In this document: piece by piece, positions 25,732 to 33,387 of the stretch
How positions within the stretch are numbered: the first letter of the stretch is position 1
Layout: each line of letters starts with the position of its first letter
Assembly: GCF_004522215.1 (NCBI RefSeq)
Contig: NZ_SDLR01000017.1
Span: 1-45,279, forward strand
Origin: Ammoniphilus sp. YIM 78166
GTDB lineage: Bacteria > Bacillota > Bacilli > Aneurinibacillales > RAOX-1
Length of the DNA stretch: 45,279 nucleotides
Direction of reading: 5' to 3'
Program-made: the position numbers and the translations under genes
Notes under the pieces: model-generated
The model's input: the letters and a program-made list of their open reading frames with translations, nothing else
What the model was told of the DNA's origin: nothing
Database searches by the model: none

Positions 25732-26778
25732 ATGAACTTGTTTCAGAAACCGCATCCTATCATAGGTATATGTGTTTCTAACGATAAACCATGCCTTGGA
25801 GGAATTGTAAAAAATCGATTGGAAAAATACCCCAACGACGCTAGACTCATTAAATTCCATATCAAGGATATGAATTTTAATAATTTGCGTGTAAAAGCTC
25901 ACCATTACCAGAAAAAAAAGGGGGTAATATATGAGGATCAAGGTTTTTTCCCCTTACCTGATTCAATTTACCTCCAATGCCACGTTGAACTTGAAGTCAT
26001 TAAAAAATTAGAGCGTGTTATAGGCAGGAAGGTTTTTAATAATCTCATTTTTGATAAATGGAAGGGATGGGAAATCCTTTCTAAAGATATCCCGCTTCGC
26101 GATCACCTTCCTGCTACGCAAAGATTAATCAATAAAACAGATTTCCCTATATTTTTAAATAGTCACCGGGATATTTTTATTAAACCCATGTCCTCTTTGC
26201 ATGGGCATAGCAGTCAAGGCATTTTTAGGGTTCAGCTGCAGAAGGATGGAAGTATTCAAATGTTCTATCGGCAAGGATCAGAAATGAAAAATCAGCAATT
26301 TCAATCCTTCCGGGAAGTGCAGGATCAATTTTTCATCCCTAATAAATATATTCTGCAGAAAGGTATTCAAACTGTAAAATGCGGTGGAAAAGCGACTGAT
26401 ATACGGCTTAATATGAGTAAGAACAGACTAGGTAAATGGGAAGTTTCAAATTTGCTGTTCCGGATTGCATCGAATTCCAGTCATATCATACCAGTAGATG
26501 TTATGGTTTTCCCCATAAATGATTTAAGGAAGGCATACCCCGATTTTAAGATAAGCGAAATGTCAATCTCTAACATAGGTAATAGGATTTGTTACATTTT
26601 TGATAAGCTTGGATATCATATGGGGGATCTGGGGATTGATTTAGGTGTAGATGAAAACGGCCATGTGTGGATTTTCGAAGTAAACCCGCTCCCCTTTCCT
26701 TTTACGTTGAATCCGCCGCAGCAGGACTATTCTTGGATCAGGCCTCTGGAATACGCTTTATATCTTGCTTCAAAATAA
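25732..26778 (+). CDS. YheC/YheD-family ATP-grasp protein, copy 2
   Basis: 348 residues, paralogous to 19944-21068 along its whole length: PIIGICVSNDKP at the start, FPLPDSIYLQCHVE, FNNLIFDKWKGWEIL, DIFIKPMSSLHGHSSQGIFRV, KATDIRLNMSKNRLGKWEVSNLLFR and DLGIDLGVDENGHVWIFEVNPLP. The ATP-binding Lys and the metal-binding D/E/N residues are kept, so it looks active. ATG 25732 is chosen because AAGGTGAGGGGG ends 2-8 nt upstream; the frame to 25705 lies in the terminator. With copy 1 it brackets the display-protein genes. Confidence 0.9.
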   Translation: MNLFQKPHPIIGICVSNDKPCLGGIVKNRLEKYPNDARLIKFHIKDMNFNNLRVKAHHYQKKKGVIYEDQGFFPLPDSIYLQCHVELEVIKKLERVIGRKVFNNLIFDKWKGWEILSKDIPLRDHLPATQRLINKTDFPIFLNSHRDIFIKPMSSLHGHSSQGIFRVQLQKDGSIQMFYRQGSEMKNQQFQSFREVQDQFFIPNKYILQKGIQTVKCGGKATDIRLNMSKNRLGKWEVSNLLFRIASNSSHIIPVDVMVFPINDLRKAYPDFKISEMSISNIGNRICYIFDKLGYHMGDLGIDLGVDENGHVWIFEVNPLPFPFTLNPPQQDYSWIRPLEYALYLASK

Positions 26779-26947
26779 AAGGGTCATCAACGATTTTTCA
26801 ATCAACCTGTGAGTGTAAAAATTGGTTCCATCTATTCTTTCAATTCGTTCTGAAAATCCGTTTAATCAACGAACCCTATAAAAATAGTGTTTTTTCAGCC
26901 CTTTAAGGTTCTCTAAAGGATTTAGAACGAATTTTCATTATAAATTC

Positions 26948-26992
26948 CAAAAAATGCAGCTGTCTCCCCCTAGGAGGCTAGCTGCATTTTTC
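26948..26992. terminator. bidirectional intrinsic terminator
   Basis: AAAATGCAGCT / AGCTGCATTTT stem with A-run before and T-run after. Confidence 0.8.
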
Positions 26993-27107
26993 ATTATTGC
27001 TTTATTATCCGTTTTACTTTTGCTGCATTTGCAGGATTTAATCGAACTAAGAATTCAAACCCTTACAATTTCCACCAATTATTTCATCACTTACTCCTTC
27101 TGCCTAT

Positions 27108-27135
27108 ACAATTGGAAATCCGCGAACATAACATA
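27108..27135 (+). promoter_or_regulatory. sigma-K-type promoter before the SBBP gene
   Basis: AC at 27108-27109, 17-bp spacer, CATAACATA at 27127-27135. A second overlapping -10 (CATAATGTA, 27132-27140) is also present. Confidence 0.6.
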
Positions 27136-27177
27136 ATGTATTGGCTTAAGAACTAAGAAAGGAAGGAACCAAAATCT

Positions 27178-30045
27178 ATGGCAATTACAATGGAAACCCA
27201 TAAAAAAGTGTGGGAGAACTATGCCAAGCTCCCCCTTGCGTTTGTCCCTAATGCAGGGCAGGTGTATGAAAAGGCACAATATTATGTGCAAAGATCGGGC
27301 TATGGGATCTACTTCACCCCCGGGGAAGCGGTATTTGCATTTAGGCAAAAACCGGTAAACTCAAGATTTTCTCCACAAGGCCTATCCTTTCCCTCGCTAA
27401 CCGATGAAGAAAGGAGGCCTACGGCTTTGGATCGGGAAGATTTCACCTTATCATTGCGCTTTCTTCACGCCAATCCCTCCGTTCAATTGGAGGGGCGAAA
27501 GGAAGGGACGGGAAAGGTCAATTACTTTCTCGGAAATCACCCTGAGAAGTGGTTCACCGATCTCCCTACCTACCATGAGGTGGTCTATCGCGAATTGTGG
27601 CCGGGGGTGGATCTTCTTTTTCGCGGAGACCAGGGATCGTGCAAATATGAGCTGATTCTTCAGCCGGGTGCCCCGATTTCATTGATCCGGCTTTCATACC
27701 AGGGGGCAGAACGCCTATCGTTAGATGAAAATGGAAACCTCCAGATTCATACTCCTATCGGGGTCCTTCTGGAAGAACGGCCTGTCAGTTACCAAGAGAA
27801 GAAGGGCCAGCGGATAGCGGTAGCCAGTTCCTTTAAGGTAATGGAGGATGCAAATGGGGAATGGGTATACGGTTTTCAAATCGGAGAAGAGTATGATCCC
27901 GGCTATCCGCTGATTATTGATCCTACCCTTCTTGCCTACTCCACCTACCTCGGGGGAAGCGGCTTTGATTCAGGCGCGGGCATTGCCGTGGACAGCAGCG
28001 GAGCCGCCTATGTCACAGGAATAACTAACTCCCCCATCTTCCCTACGCAAAACCCTTTTCAGGTGGCTTTGAACGGGGTCTTGGATGCCTTTGTAGCAAA
28101 GCTGGATCCCACTGGTACTTCACTTGTCTACTCAACCTACCTCGGGGGAAGCGGCAGCGATCAAGGCTTGGGCATCGATGTGGACAGCAGCGGGGCTGCC
28201 TACGTCACGGGGCAAACCAACTCCCCTGACTTCCCCAGGGAAAACCCTTTTCAAGCGGATTTGGGAGGAGACACCGATGCCTTTGTCACGAAGTTGAGTC
28301 CAGCGGGAAACACCCTGATCTACTCCACCTACCTCGGGGGAAGTGAATTCGATGCAGGGTACGGCATCGCCGTAGACAGCAGCGGGGCCGCCTATGTCAC
28401 GGGGGAAACCGCATCCTCTGACGACTTCCCCACGCAGATCCCTGTTCAAGGGAATTTTGGCGGAGACACCGATGCCTTTGTGGCAAAGCTGGATCCTACC
28501 GGCACTTTGCTCGTCTACTCTACCTACCTCGGGGGAAGCAACTTTGATTTTGGATTCGCAATTGCCGTGGACAACAGCGGGGCTGCCTATGTCACGGGGC
28601 AAACGGCTTCTCTCGACTTTCCCATGCAAAGCCCTTTTCAGGGAGCTCTTACCGGCAATTCTGATGCCTTTATTACAAAGCTGGATCCCACCGGCACTTC
28701 GCTCGTCTATTCCACTTACCTCGGGGGAAGCAACTTTGATAGAGGCTTTGGCATTGCCGTGGACAGCAGCGGGGCCGCCTATGTCACAGGGGAAACTTCC
28801 TCGTTGAACTTCCCTATGCAGAACCCTTTTCAGGGAGCCCTTGCCGGCAATTCCGATGCCTTTATTACAAAGCTGGATCCCACTGGCACTTCACTCGTCT
28901 ATTCCACCTACCTCGGGGGAAGCAATATAGATATAGGCTTTGGCATTGCCGTGGACAGCAACGGGGCCGCCTATGTCACAGGGCAAACCATCTCCGACAA
29001 CTTCCCCACAATGGATCCTATTCTGGCAGATCGTGCGGGCGGATCCGATGTCTTTGTCACCAAGTTAAGTCCTGCAGGGGATACTCTGGTTTATTCCACC
29101 TACCTTGGGGGAAGCCTCACTGATATAGGCTCTGGCATCGCCGTGGACAGCAGCGGGGCCGCCTATGTCACAGGGCAAACCGCCTCCCCCGACTTCCCCA
29201 CGCAGAACCCTTTTCAGGAAGCCCTCGCCGGAAATTTTGATGCATTTGTATTGAAGATATTGCAGATTCCATCCCCTCCTCCTACTCCTACTCCCGCTCC
29301 TACTCCCGCTCCTGGGCCAACCATAGAACCCTTGCAGCCCGAATGCATCCGGGTGCAAAAGGTGTTTGACTGGGTCTATCTGACGAATCGCTATCAAAAT
29401 AAAATCCAGCTCTCCGAGGCTTGCCGGCCGATCATCGAAGAGCGGCTGGCGCTGGGGCACCGGCTTTCCGCTAGATGCATAACAAACCCCGATGCATTCC
29501 TGCCCGTCTTTCCGTTGCTACCGAAGCCCCAGCCAACATTGACTCCGATCGGTTGCCCGGGTGCACGGTGCGATTTTGAATTAGATGCCGCTGCACCTGT
29601 AAGATGTACGGTACCGGACGGCACGATCGTGACCCTACAGGCCATTCCGTTTTTGTTCACCGTTTGCATAAGGATAGATCTGGTCGATACGAATGCAGGT
29701 GATGAGGTCATTTGCAGTGAGGATGTATTTGTCCAGTTCCGTGAAGAGGTGGCTCTGTGCTGGGAGAGAGGACTCAACATTCAATGCCGTATTCTTGACG
29801 TCATTTGTAACGCTTCTTTCCGACAGTTGGGTGCCTTCGCTGAACCTGGGATTTTTCTCACCGTCCATGTCTGTAAGGAAATCCAAGTAGAAGCAGAAGT
29901 GAAGCTGGAACTTCCGGCGCGTTTCTGCCAGCCCCGCAGACCTGTTGAGTGTGAGGGAACGCCATTCACAGACGTTTGCCCACCACTTCCAAGTAACCTT
30001 TTCCCTGCTCAATGTCCCAGGATATTCCCAAACAACTCACGTTAA
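27178..30045 (+). CDS. SBBP beta-propeller protein with shared Cys-rich C-terminal domain (copy C)
   Basis: 955 residues. Residues about 15-250 are the N-terminal domain typical of SBBP proteins (LPLAFVPNAGQ, VYRELWPGVDLLFRGD, YPLIIDPTLLAYSTYLGGS). Residues about 253-695 are seven SBBP repeats of about 64 residues (YSTYLGGS, GIAVDSSGAAYVTGxT, FP-x-x-x-PFQ, DAFVAKLDPTG). A Pro/Thr/Ala linker leads to the shared domain at about 722-955, with all 16 Cys. AAGGAAGG precedes the ATG. No signal peptide. SBBP proteins are thought to be propellers in surface or secreted proteins; spore-surface display is inferred here. Confidence 0.9.
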   Translation: MAITMETHKKVWENYAKLPLAFVPNAGQVYEKAQYYVQRSGYGIYFTPGEAVFAFRQKPVNSRFSPQGLSFPSLTDEERRPTALDREDFTLSLRFLHANPSVQLEGRKEGTGKVNYFLGNHPEKWFTDLPTYHEVVYRELWPGVDLLFRGDQGSCKYELILQPGAPISLIRLSYQGAERLSLDENGNLQIHTPIGVLLEERPVSYQEKKGQRIAVASSFKVMEDANGEWVYGFQIGEEYDPGYPLIIDPTLLAYSTYLGGSGFDSGAGIAVDSSGAAYVTGITNSPIFPTQNPFQVALNGVLDAFVAKLDPTGTSLVYSTYLGGSGSDQGLGIDVDSSGAAYVTGQTNSPDFPRENPFQADLGGDTDAFVTKLSPAGNTLIYSTYLGGSEFDAGYGIAVDSSGAAYVTGETASSDDFPTQIPVQGNFGGDTDAFVAKLDPTGTLLVYSTYLGGSNFDFGFAIAVDNSGAAYVTGQTASLDFPMQSPFQGALTGNSDAFITKLDPTGTSLVYSTYLGGSNFDRGFGIAVDSSGAAYVTGETSSLNFPMQNPFQGALAGNSDAFITKLDPTGTSLVYSTYLGGSNIDIGFGIAVDSNGAAYVTGQTISDNFPTMDPILADRAGGSDVFVTKLSPAGDTLVYSTYLGGSLTDIGSGIAVDSSGAAYVTGQTASPDFPTQNPFQEALAGNFDAFVLKILQIPSPPPTPTPAPTPAPGPTIEPLQPECIRVQKVFDWVYLTNRYQNKIQLSEACRPIIEERLALGHRLSARCITNPDAFLPVFPLLPKPQPTLTPIGCPGARCDFELDAAAPVRCTVPDGTIVTLQAIPFLFTVCIRIDLVDTNAGDEVICSEDVFVQFREEVALCWERGLNIQCRILDVICNASFRQLGAFAEPGIFLTVHVCKEIQVEAEVKLELPARFCQPRRPVECEGTPFTDVCPPLPSNLFPAQCPRIFPNNSR
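27937..29262 (+). repeat. seven tandem SBBP repeats, about 192 bp each
   Basis: Seven imperfect direct repeats, each starting with a CTACCTCGGGGGAAGC core at about 27940, 28132, 28323, 28518, 28710, 28904 and 29094. High nucleotide similarity between units (especially units 4-6) suggests recent homogenisation. Confidence 0.85.
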
Positions 30046-30064
30046 CCTAACGTGGGTTGTTTGG
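30028..30064 (+). terminator. intrinsic hairpin at the SBBP gene stop
   Basis: CCAAACAACTCACGTTA pairs with TAACGTGGGTTGTTTGG, with one mismatch. It overlaps the stop codon of the SBBP gene. Confidence 0.65.
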
Positions 30065-30106
30065 TATTAATGGGGTGTGCACAGTGTCAAGCCCTAAAAG
30101 AATTAG

Positions 30107-30133
30107 AAAAGGACTGTCCGAAGCAGTCCTTTT
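30107..30133. terminator. bidirectional intrinsic terminator
   Basis: AAAAGGACTG / CAGTCCTTTT stem with a 7-nt loop, between convergent genes ending at 30045 and 30163. Confidence 0.85.
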
Positions 30134-30162
30134 CCATCTCTAGCTTTTGAAATGAAAGAGCT

Positions 30163-30771
30163 CTATTTTTCAAATTTTACCCATCCTTCATATAAATCCG
30201 GGTCCAACTCTTTGAGATGGCTAAAAAAGATCTTCCGATTCCTGGTTCCAAGACTCTTAAGCAATTTATGGGGATATGGATAAGAATAAGGGGTTTTCCG
30301 GCCAACCATCCGAGCCACATCAATAACCCTTAACCGGCCTTCCGGTTGAATGAATATATGCTTTGCATGGTGATCTATTCTCTCATACTGAATGTCTTTA
30401 AACACGTTCAGCATGTGAAGCAAACTCCTGGAAATGTCCTTTGTTAGCTTATTTTTCTTCAGGAATTTCTTCAATGTTATGCCTTGAATTCTCTCCATTA
30501 CGATATAGTTGGGCCCTTTAAGGAAGACCCTTGGAAAAAGGGGAAAAGGCTGTCCGCGAAACAATGCTTCATATTCCCTATCGCAATCCTTTTCCCGGGC
30601 GTAAACCTTGACGCACTTATCCTCTGCAAGTTGGAAAACTGCGCCTTGCCTGCCCCTTCCCATCATGGGGAAGGGGCAGGCTTTTGTGACTTTAACATCC
30701 GCATGTTTTCTGTGGTAAACCCGCAGCTTTTTTATTTCTTCAATAATCTGGAGATCGAGATTCGATATCAT
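30163..30771 (-). CDS. YrzF-like protein kinase
   Basis: A 202-residue compact kinase-fold protein. MGRGRQGAVFQL (about residues 37-48) is a Gly-rich loop, CVKVYARE holds the likely ATP-binding Lys, IVMERIQGITL is the hinge, IDHHAKHIFIQPEGRLRVIDVARM covers the catalytic loop and the metal-binding D of a degenerate DFG (VIDVAR). This layout matches B. subtilis YrzF, annotated as a putative serine/threonine kinase. The HRD motif is changed (D-H-H-A-K-H), as in CotS/RIO-type kinases. The ATG overlaps the stop of the HipA-like gene and follows AAGGAGGG, so the two are coupled. Confidence 0.85.
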   Translation of the reverse strand: MISNLDLQIIEEIKKLRVYHRKHADVKVTKACPFPMMGRGRQGAVFQLAEDKCVKVYAREKDCDREYEALFRGQPFPLFPRVFLKGPNYIVMERIQGITLKKFLKKNKLTKDISRSLLHMLNVFKDIQYERIDHHAKHIFIQPEGRLRVIDVARMVGRKTPYSYPYPHKLLKSLGTRNRKIFFSHLKELDPDLYEGWVKFEK

Positions 30772-31607
30772 ATTCCCTCCTTGGCTCCCCTGTTTTTAGA
30801 GTTCTTTATGGGTTTTATCAAATAGTGCTTTGTCATATAGTGTTTGATGAAATATTTTGCCATCAGCTCAGGCAGCCGTTTCTTCGCTTCTATTAAATGG
30901 AAAAACAGTCCTTCCTTCTCTTCCTTTGAGACCTCCCAATCCTCGGGGACAGAATTAATGACTGAGGATATGGCATGATCGGATAAGGCTAGTATCTTAT
31001 AAATGGATAGAAATAGTTCTTCAGGATCCCCCATCAGTTTGAAGCACCATTGATGAACGAACCGGTCCAGGACTTTTTTGCTCGAGCCTTTTAAAGTTTC
31101 CGCAGTCCACTTGAAACCTCCCGGAAAGCAATTGGCGTGATCAATGATATAAACCTGCCGTGGACTCTGAGGAAAGCACTCCAGCAGAATATTGTTTTTT
31201 CCCCGGTCCGTATTGCTTACCCAGTGATCAAAGGCAATGAGGTTCATGAGCTGGCGTACGTTAGCAATTTCACTTTTCGAGGGGGAAAATTCCTCCGAAA
31301 GTCCCCTGCAGTTGTCCAAATACAAGCTGGCAAACTGATGTCCAGGTTCAAATTGCCGTTGTTGAAGCTTCTTGTTTTCTCGGATGAAATCTTCCGGTAT
31401 CACTGCAATCTTAAAGGGAATAATCGGAAGATCGACCAATTGGGCTAAATGTCCTACCACAAACTCGTTTACGAGCACCCTTGTGCCCTGGCGGTTATTC
31501 TTGAATTTGACAACATATTCAAATCCGTCACTAAAAAGAATGAGCTGGGGCCGGGATTTTCCCGTGAGCGATTTTACGAATCGCACCGGGTAAAGCTTCT
31601 GCTCCAT
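30768..31607 (-). CDS. HipA-like kinase domain protein
   Basis: A roughly 279-residue protein of the HipA-like kinase type. QLILFSDGFEYVVKFKNNRQG (strand-Lys-strand) is the ATP-lobe region, VLVNEFVVGHLAQLVDLPI follows, and FDHWVSNTDRGKNNILL (about residues 134-150) is the H-W-x-x-N-x-D-R catalytic loop, with VYIIDHANCF the metal-binding D. There is no HipB-type partner gene next to it, so it is not an obvious toxin-antitoxin unit. ATG 31607 is chosen for AGGTGGAG just upstream. It overlaps the YrzF-like kinase by 4 nt. The pair may phosphorylate spore-surface components, which is inference. Confidence 0.8.
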   Translation of the reverse strand: MEQKLYPVRFVKSLTGKSRPQLILFSDGFEYVVKFKNNRQGTRVLVNEFVVGHLAQLVDLPIIPFKIAVIPEDFIRENKKLQQRQFEPGHQFASLYLDNCRGLSEEFSPSKSEIANVRQLMNLIAFDHWVSNTDRGKNNILLECFPQSPRQVYIIDHANCFPGGFKWTAETLKGSSKKVLDRFVHQWCFKLMGDPEELFLSIYKILALSDHAISSVINSVPEDWEVSKEEKEGLFFHLIEAKKRLPELMAKYFIKHYMTKHYLIKPIKNSKNRGAKEGI

Positions 31608-31658
31608 AACTCCACCTCTCCTGAACACGGATTTATGTTTCGTGGGGTCTATTGATGA

Positions 31659-32945
31659 TTACAAGAAATTCCGTTTCGAATGAAAAAGTTCCGTTCTGCC
31701 GAGCCTTTTTTCTATTCTATGAAAAGTATTACGGATGATTGGTGCTTGCTGGCTTTGGATTTGTCCCGTTGGCCAGGCAATATGCTTGTAGGGCTCAACC
31801 ATCAGTTCCGGCTGTACTTGAAAATCGTTTGCCTGAAGTACCTTGTCATCCGTTGCTATGGATTCTGGAACCATATCGCGTATAATCTGAAGGTATTGTT
31901 CGGCGCAGACTTCTATTGCAAACCTTGCTTTTACTTCTTTCAAGGCGTTCTTCCTGATTTCTTCCCGAAGCTGATGATGATCCAGCATATTATTCAAATG
32001 CTTCAAGGCTTTCATTAAGGAAGCCGGCCGATAGAGCTTCCCCGTCCGGTCATGTTCGATGATCTCCGGCAGGGATGATATGCCTGGCGCCACGACAGGG
32101 CACCCGCATGCCATCGACTCAATGAAGGTATTCCCGAAGGATTCCATGAGCGTAGTAGACAGTGTGCAGCCGCCTGAATCGGCAATTTGGCTGTAGAACT
32201 CAGGCATCATCTGATAAGGGACTACGGGAAACCAACGGATATAATCCTTCAATTTATACTCTTTTATTTGTTTGGAGAAAATCTCTCTTTCTCTGCTTGC
32301 CTTGCCTCCGATTACCCAAAACTGAACATCTTTTCTGATCTGTATTATATGCCTGGCAATCTCAAGGAGAAATCTCCAGTTCTTCCGTACATCCAAGCGC
32401 CCGATCCAGCCGATGATTTTTTGGTTTTGAGGCAATATAGCGCCGGCTCTGTCCATGTCTCTGCCGCTCGGGATAGGTTTGAAACAATCGGTATCTATCG
32501 GATTGTATACGATTCTAATCGGTACTCTCTTATTTAGAATGGAGGAGACTACCCTCTTCTGGAATATAGAAGGGACAACAATGGCATCGGGATTCAGCCC
32601 TTTGAAATCCTGCAGGTGGGGAGCAATTTTCTCCTTATTCGGTGACCTTGCTTCAACGATTAGCTTGCCATTGAACTTCGCCTTTTTGATTAAAGGATAG
32701 ACCTCCGAAGAATCTACTACGACTATGAGGTCATATTTATTTTTTTTGAGGATCTTGATGATTTGATTTGGATCCCGTGTAAGGTATACCCGTGCGACAT
32801 CCTGCAGCATATGGAGGCCGCCCTTATCATGCAGATAAAGAAAATCCGTGGTCACGTTGCTTTTGGAAAAATGGATCGCACGATTCCGCCACCCAGCATT
32901 GACTCCCCCTACTGTCAACAGCTTCCAAATCACAAGTATTTTCAA
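31659..32945 (-). CDS. family 4 glycosyltransferase
   Basis: About 428 residues. KILVIWKLLTVGGVNAGWRNRAIHF at the start, VYNPIDTDCFKPI (about residues 148-160), IIGWIGRLDVRKNWRFLLEI and TTLMESFGNTFIESMACGCPVVAP (about 270-293, with the E-x7-E) are typical GT4 motifs. The C-terminal 60 residues are a separate basic tail with HIAWPTG and KRNFL, a weak echo of the shared GT tail. I set the start at TTG 32945 because GGAGGGGAGG sits 6 nt upstream and a sigma-type -10 lies at 32978-32986; the frame to 32996 would start upstream of that promoter. It is transcribed toward the kinase genes. Confidence 0.85.
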   Translation of the reverse strand: MKILVIWKLLTVGGVNAGWRNRAIHFSKSNVTTDFLYLHDKGGLHMLQDVARVYLTRDPNQIIKILKKNKYDLIVVVDSSEVYPLIKKAKFNGKLIVEARSPNKEKIAPHLQDFKGLNPDAIVVPSIFQKRVVSSILNKRVPIRIVYNPIDTDCFKPIPSGRDMDRAGAILPQNQKIIGWIGRLDVRKNWRFLLEIARHIIQIRKDVQFWVIGGKASREREIFSKQIKEYKLKDYIRWFPVVPYQMMPEFYSQIADSGGCTLSTTLMESFGNTFIESMACGCPVVAPGISSLPEIIEHDRTGKLYRPASLMKALKHLNNMLDHHQLREEIRKNALKEVKARFAIEVCAEQYLQIIRDMVPESIATDDKVLQANDFQVQPELMVEPYKHIAWPTGQIQSQQAPIIRNTFHRIEKRLGRTELFHSKRNFL

Positions 32946-32977
32946 GTGCTTCCTCCCCTCCACAGTCATCTTTCCCA

Positions 32978-33003
32978 TATTGTATGATCCGAGCACCGGT
33001 CGT
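32978..33003 (-). promoter_or_regulatory. sigma-K/sigma-E-like promoter before the GT4 gene
   Basis: Minus strand CATACAATA at 32978-32986 with AC at 33002-33003 (15-bp spacer, one short of the usual). The -10 also fits the sigma-E consensus. Confidence 0.4.
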
Positions 33004-33139
33004 GATTGGACTTTCTCCCCGCTCCAAAGGGTACGTTATATAAATTTTGTATAATTGAATCAGGCCAATCATACTAGCAAGTTAGCTTCTCTATGAATAG
33101 TGTGATATTAGGAATGATAGAAAGGAGCGTGAACACAAA

Positions 33140-33346
33140 ATGGGATGTTTTTGTTCCCAATGGAGAGCTGCCTCCAAAAAAGCCAAAAAAAACAAGACCC
33201 TAACTAAAACCGTCTTATATTACTGCTGCCGTCCTTCTAGGGGAGGCCAATCCGAATGCCTTTGCAAGCCGAACTGTAGCCCGAACGAAACCAAGGGGCC
33301 TGAGTGCGGCAGAAATGGCAGCAGAATCTCTCTTAACATTATGTAG
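33140..33346 (+). CDS. small Cys-rich basic protein
   Basis: 68 residues with eight Cys (positions 3, 5, 29, 30, 40, 42, 46, 56) and many Lys/Arg (SKKAKKNK). No family recognised. It is a convincing gene: GAAAGGAGCGTG lies a normal distance before the ATG, and a strong terminator follows at 33354-33381. It is isolated between two minus-strand operons. Cys-rich basic composition is common for small spore coat or crust proteins, and CC and CxC pairs suggest cross-linking or metal binding; both are guesses from composition and context. Confidence 0.65.
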   Translation: MGCFCSQWRAASKKAKKNKTLTKTVLYYCCRPSRGGQSECLCKPNCSPNETKGPECGRNGSRISLNIM

Positions 33347-33353
33347 AAAAAAA

Positions 33354-33381
33354 CAGCCAATACACTTCATTGTATTGGCTG
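33354..33381. terminator. bidirectional intrinsic terminator
   Basis: CAGCCAATACA / TGTATTGGCTG stem with a 6-nt loop, A-run before and TTCTTTTA after, between convergent genes. Confidence 0.85.
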
Positions 33382-33387
33382 CTTCTT

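Larger units (their letters stand above)
26779..27177. other. 399-bp intergenic region
   Basis: Contains a strong bidirectional hairpin (26948-26992) and the sigma-K-like promoter of the SBBP gene. A 60-codon hydrophobic frame at 26954-27136 starts inside the hairpin and has no ribosome site. Confidence 0.65.

Noticed and set aside
26954..27136. 60-codon hydrophobic plus-strand ORF
   Set aside because: Begins inside a terminator hairpin, lacks a ribosome site and overlaps the SBBP promoter.
27937..29262. Regular direct repeats that could suggest a CRISPR array
   Set aside because: Units are about 192 bp, protein-coding and without spacers; they are SBBP repeats.
30768..31607. Toxin-antitoxin module based on the HipA-like kinase
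   Set aside because: No HipB-type HTH gene adjacent; the neighbour is another kinase. The XRE gene at 42771 is 11 kb away.
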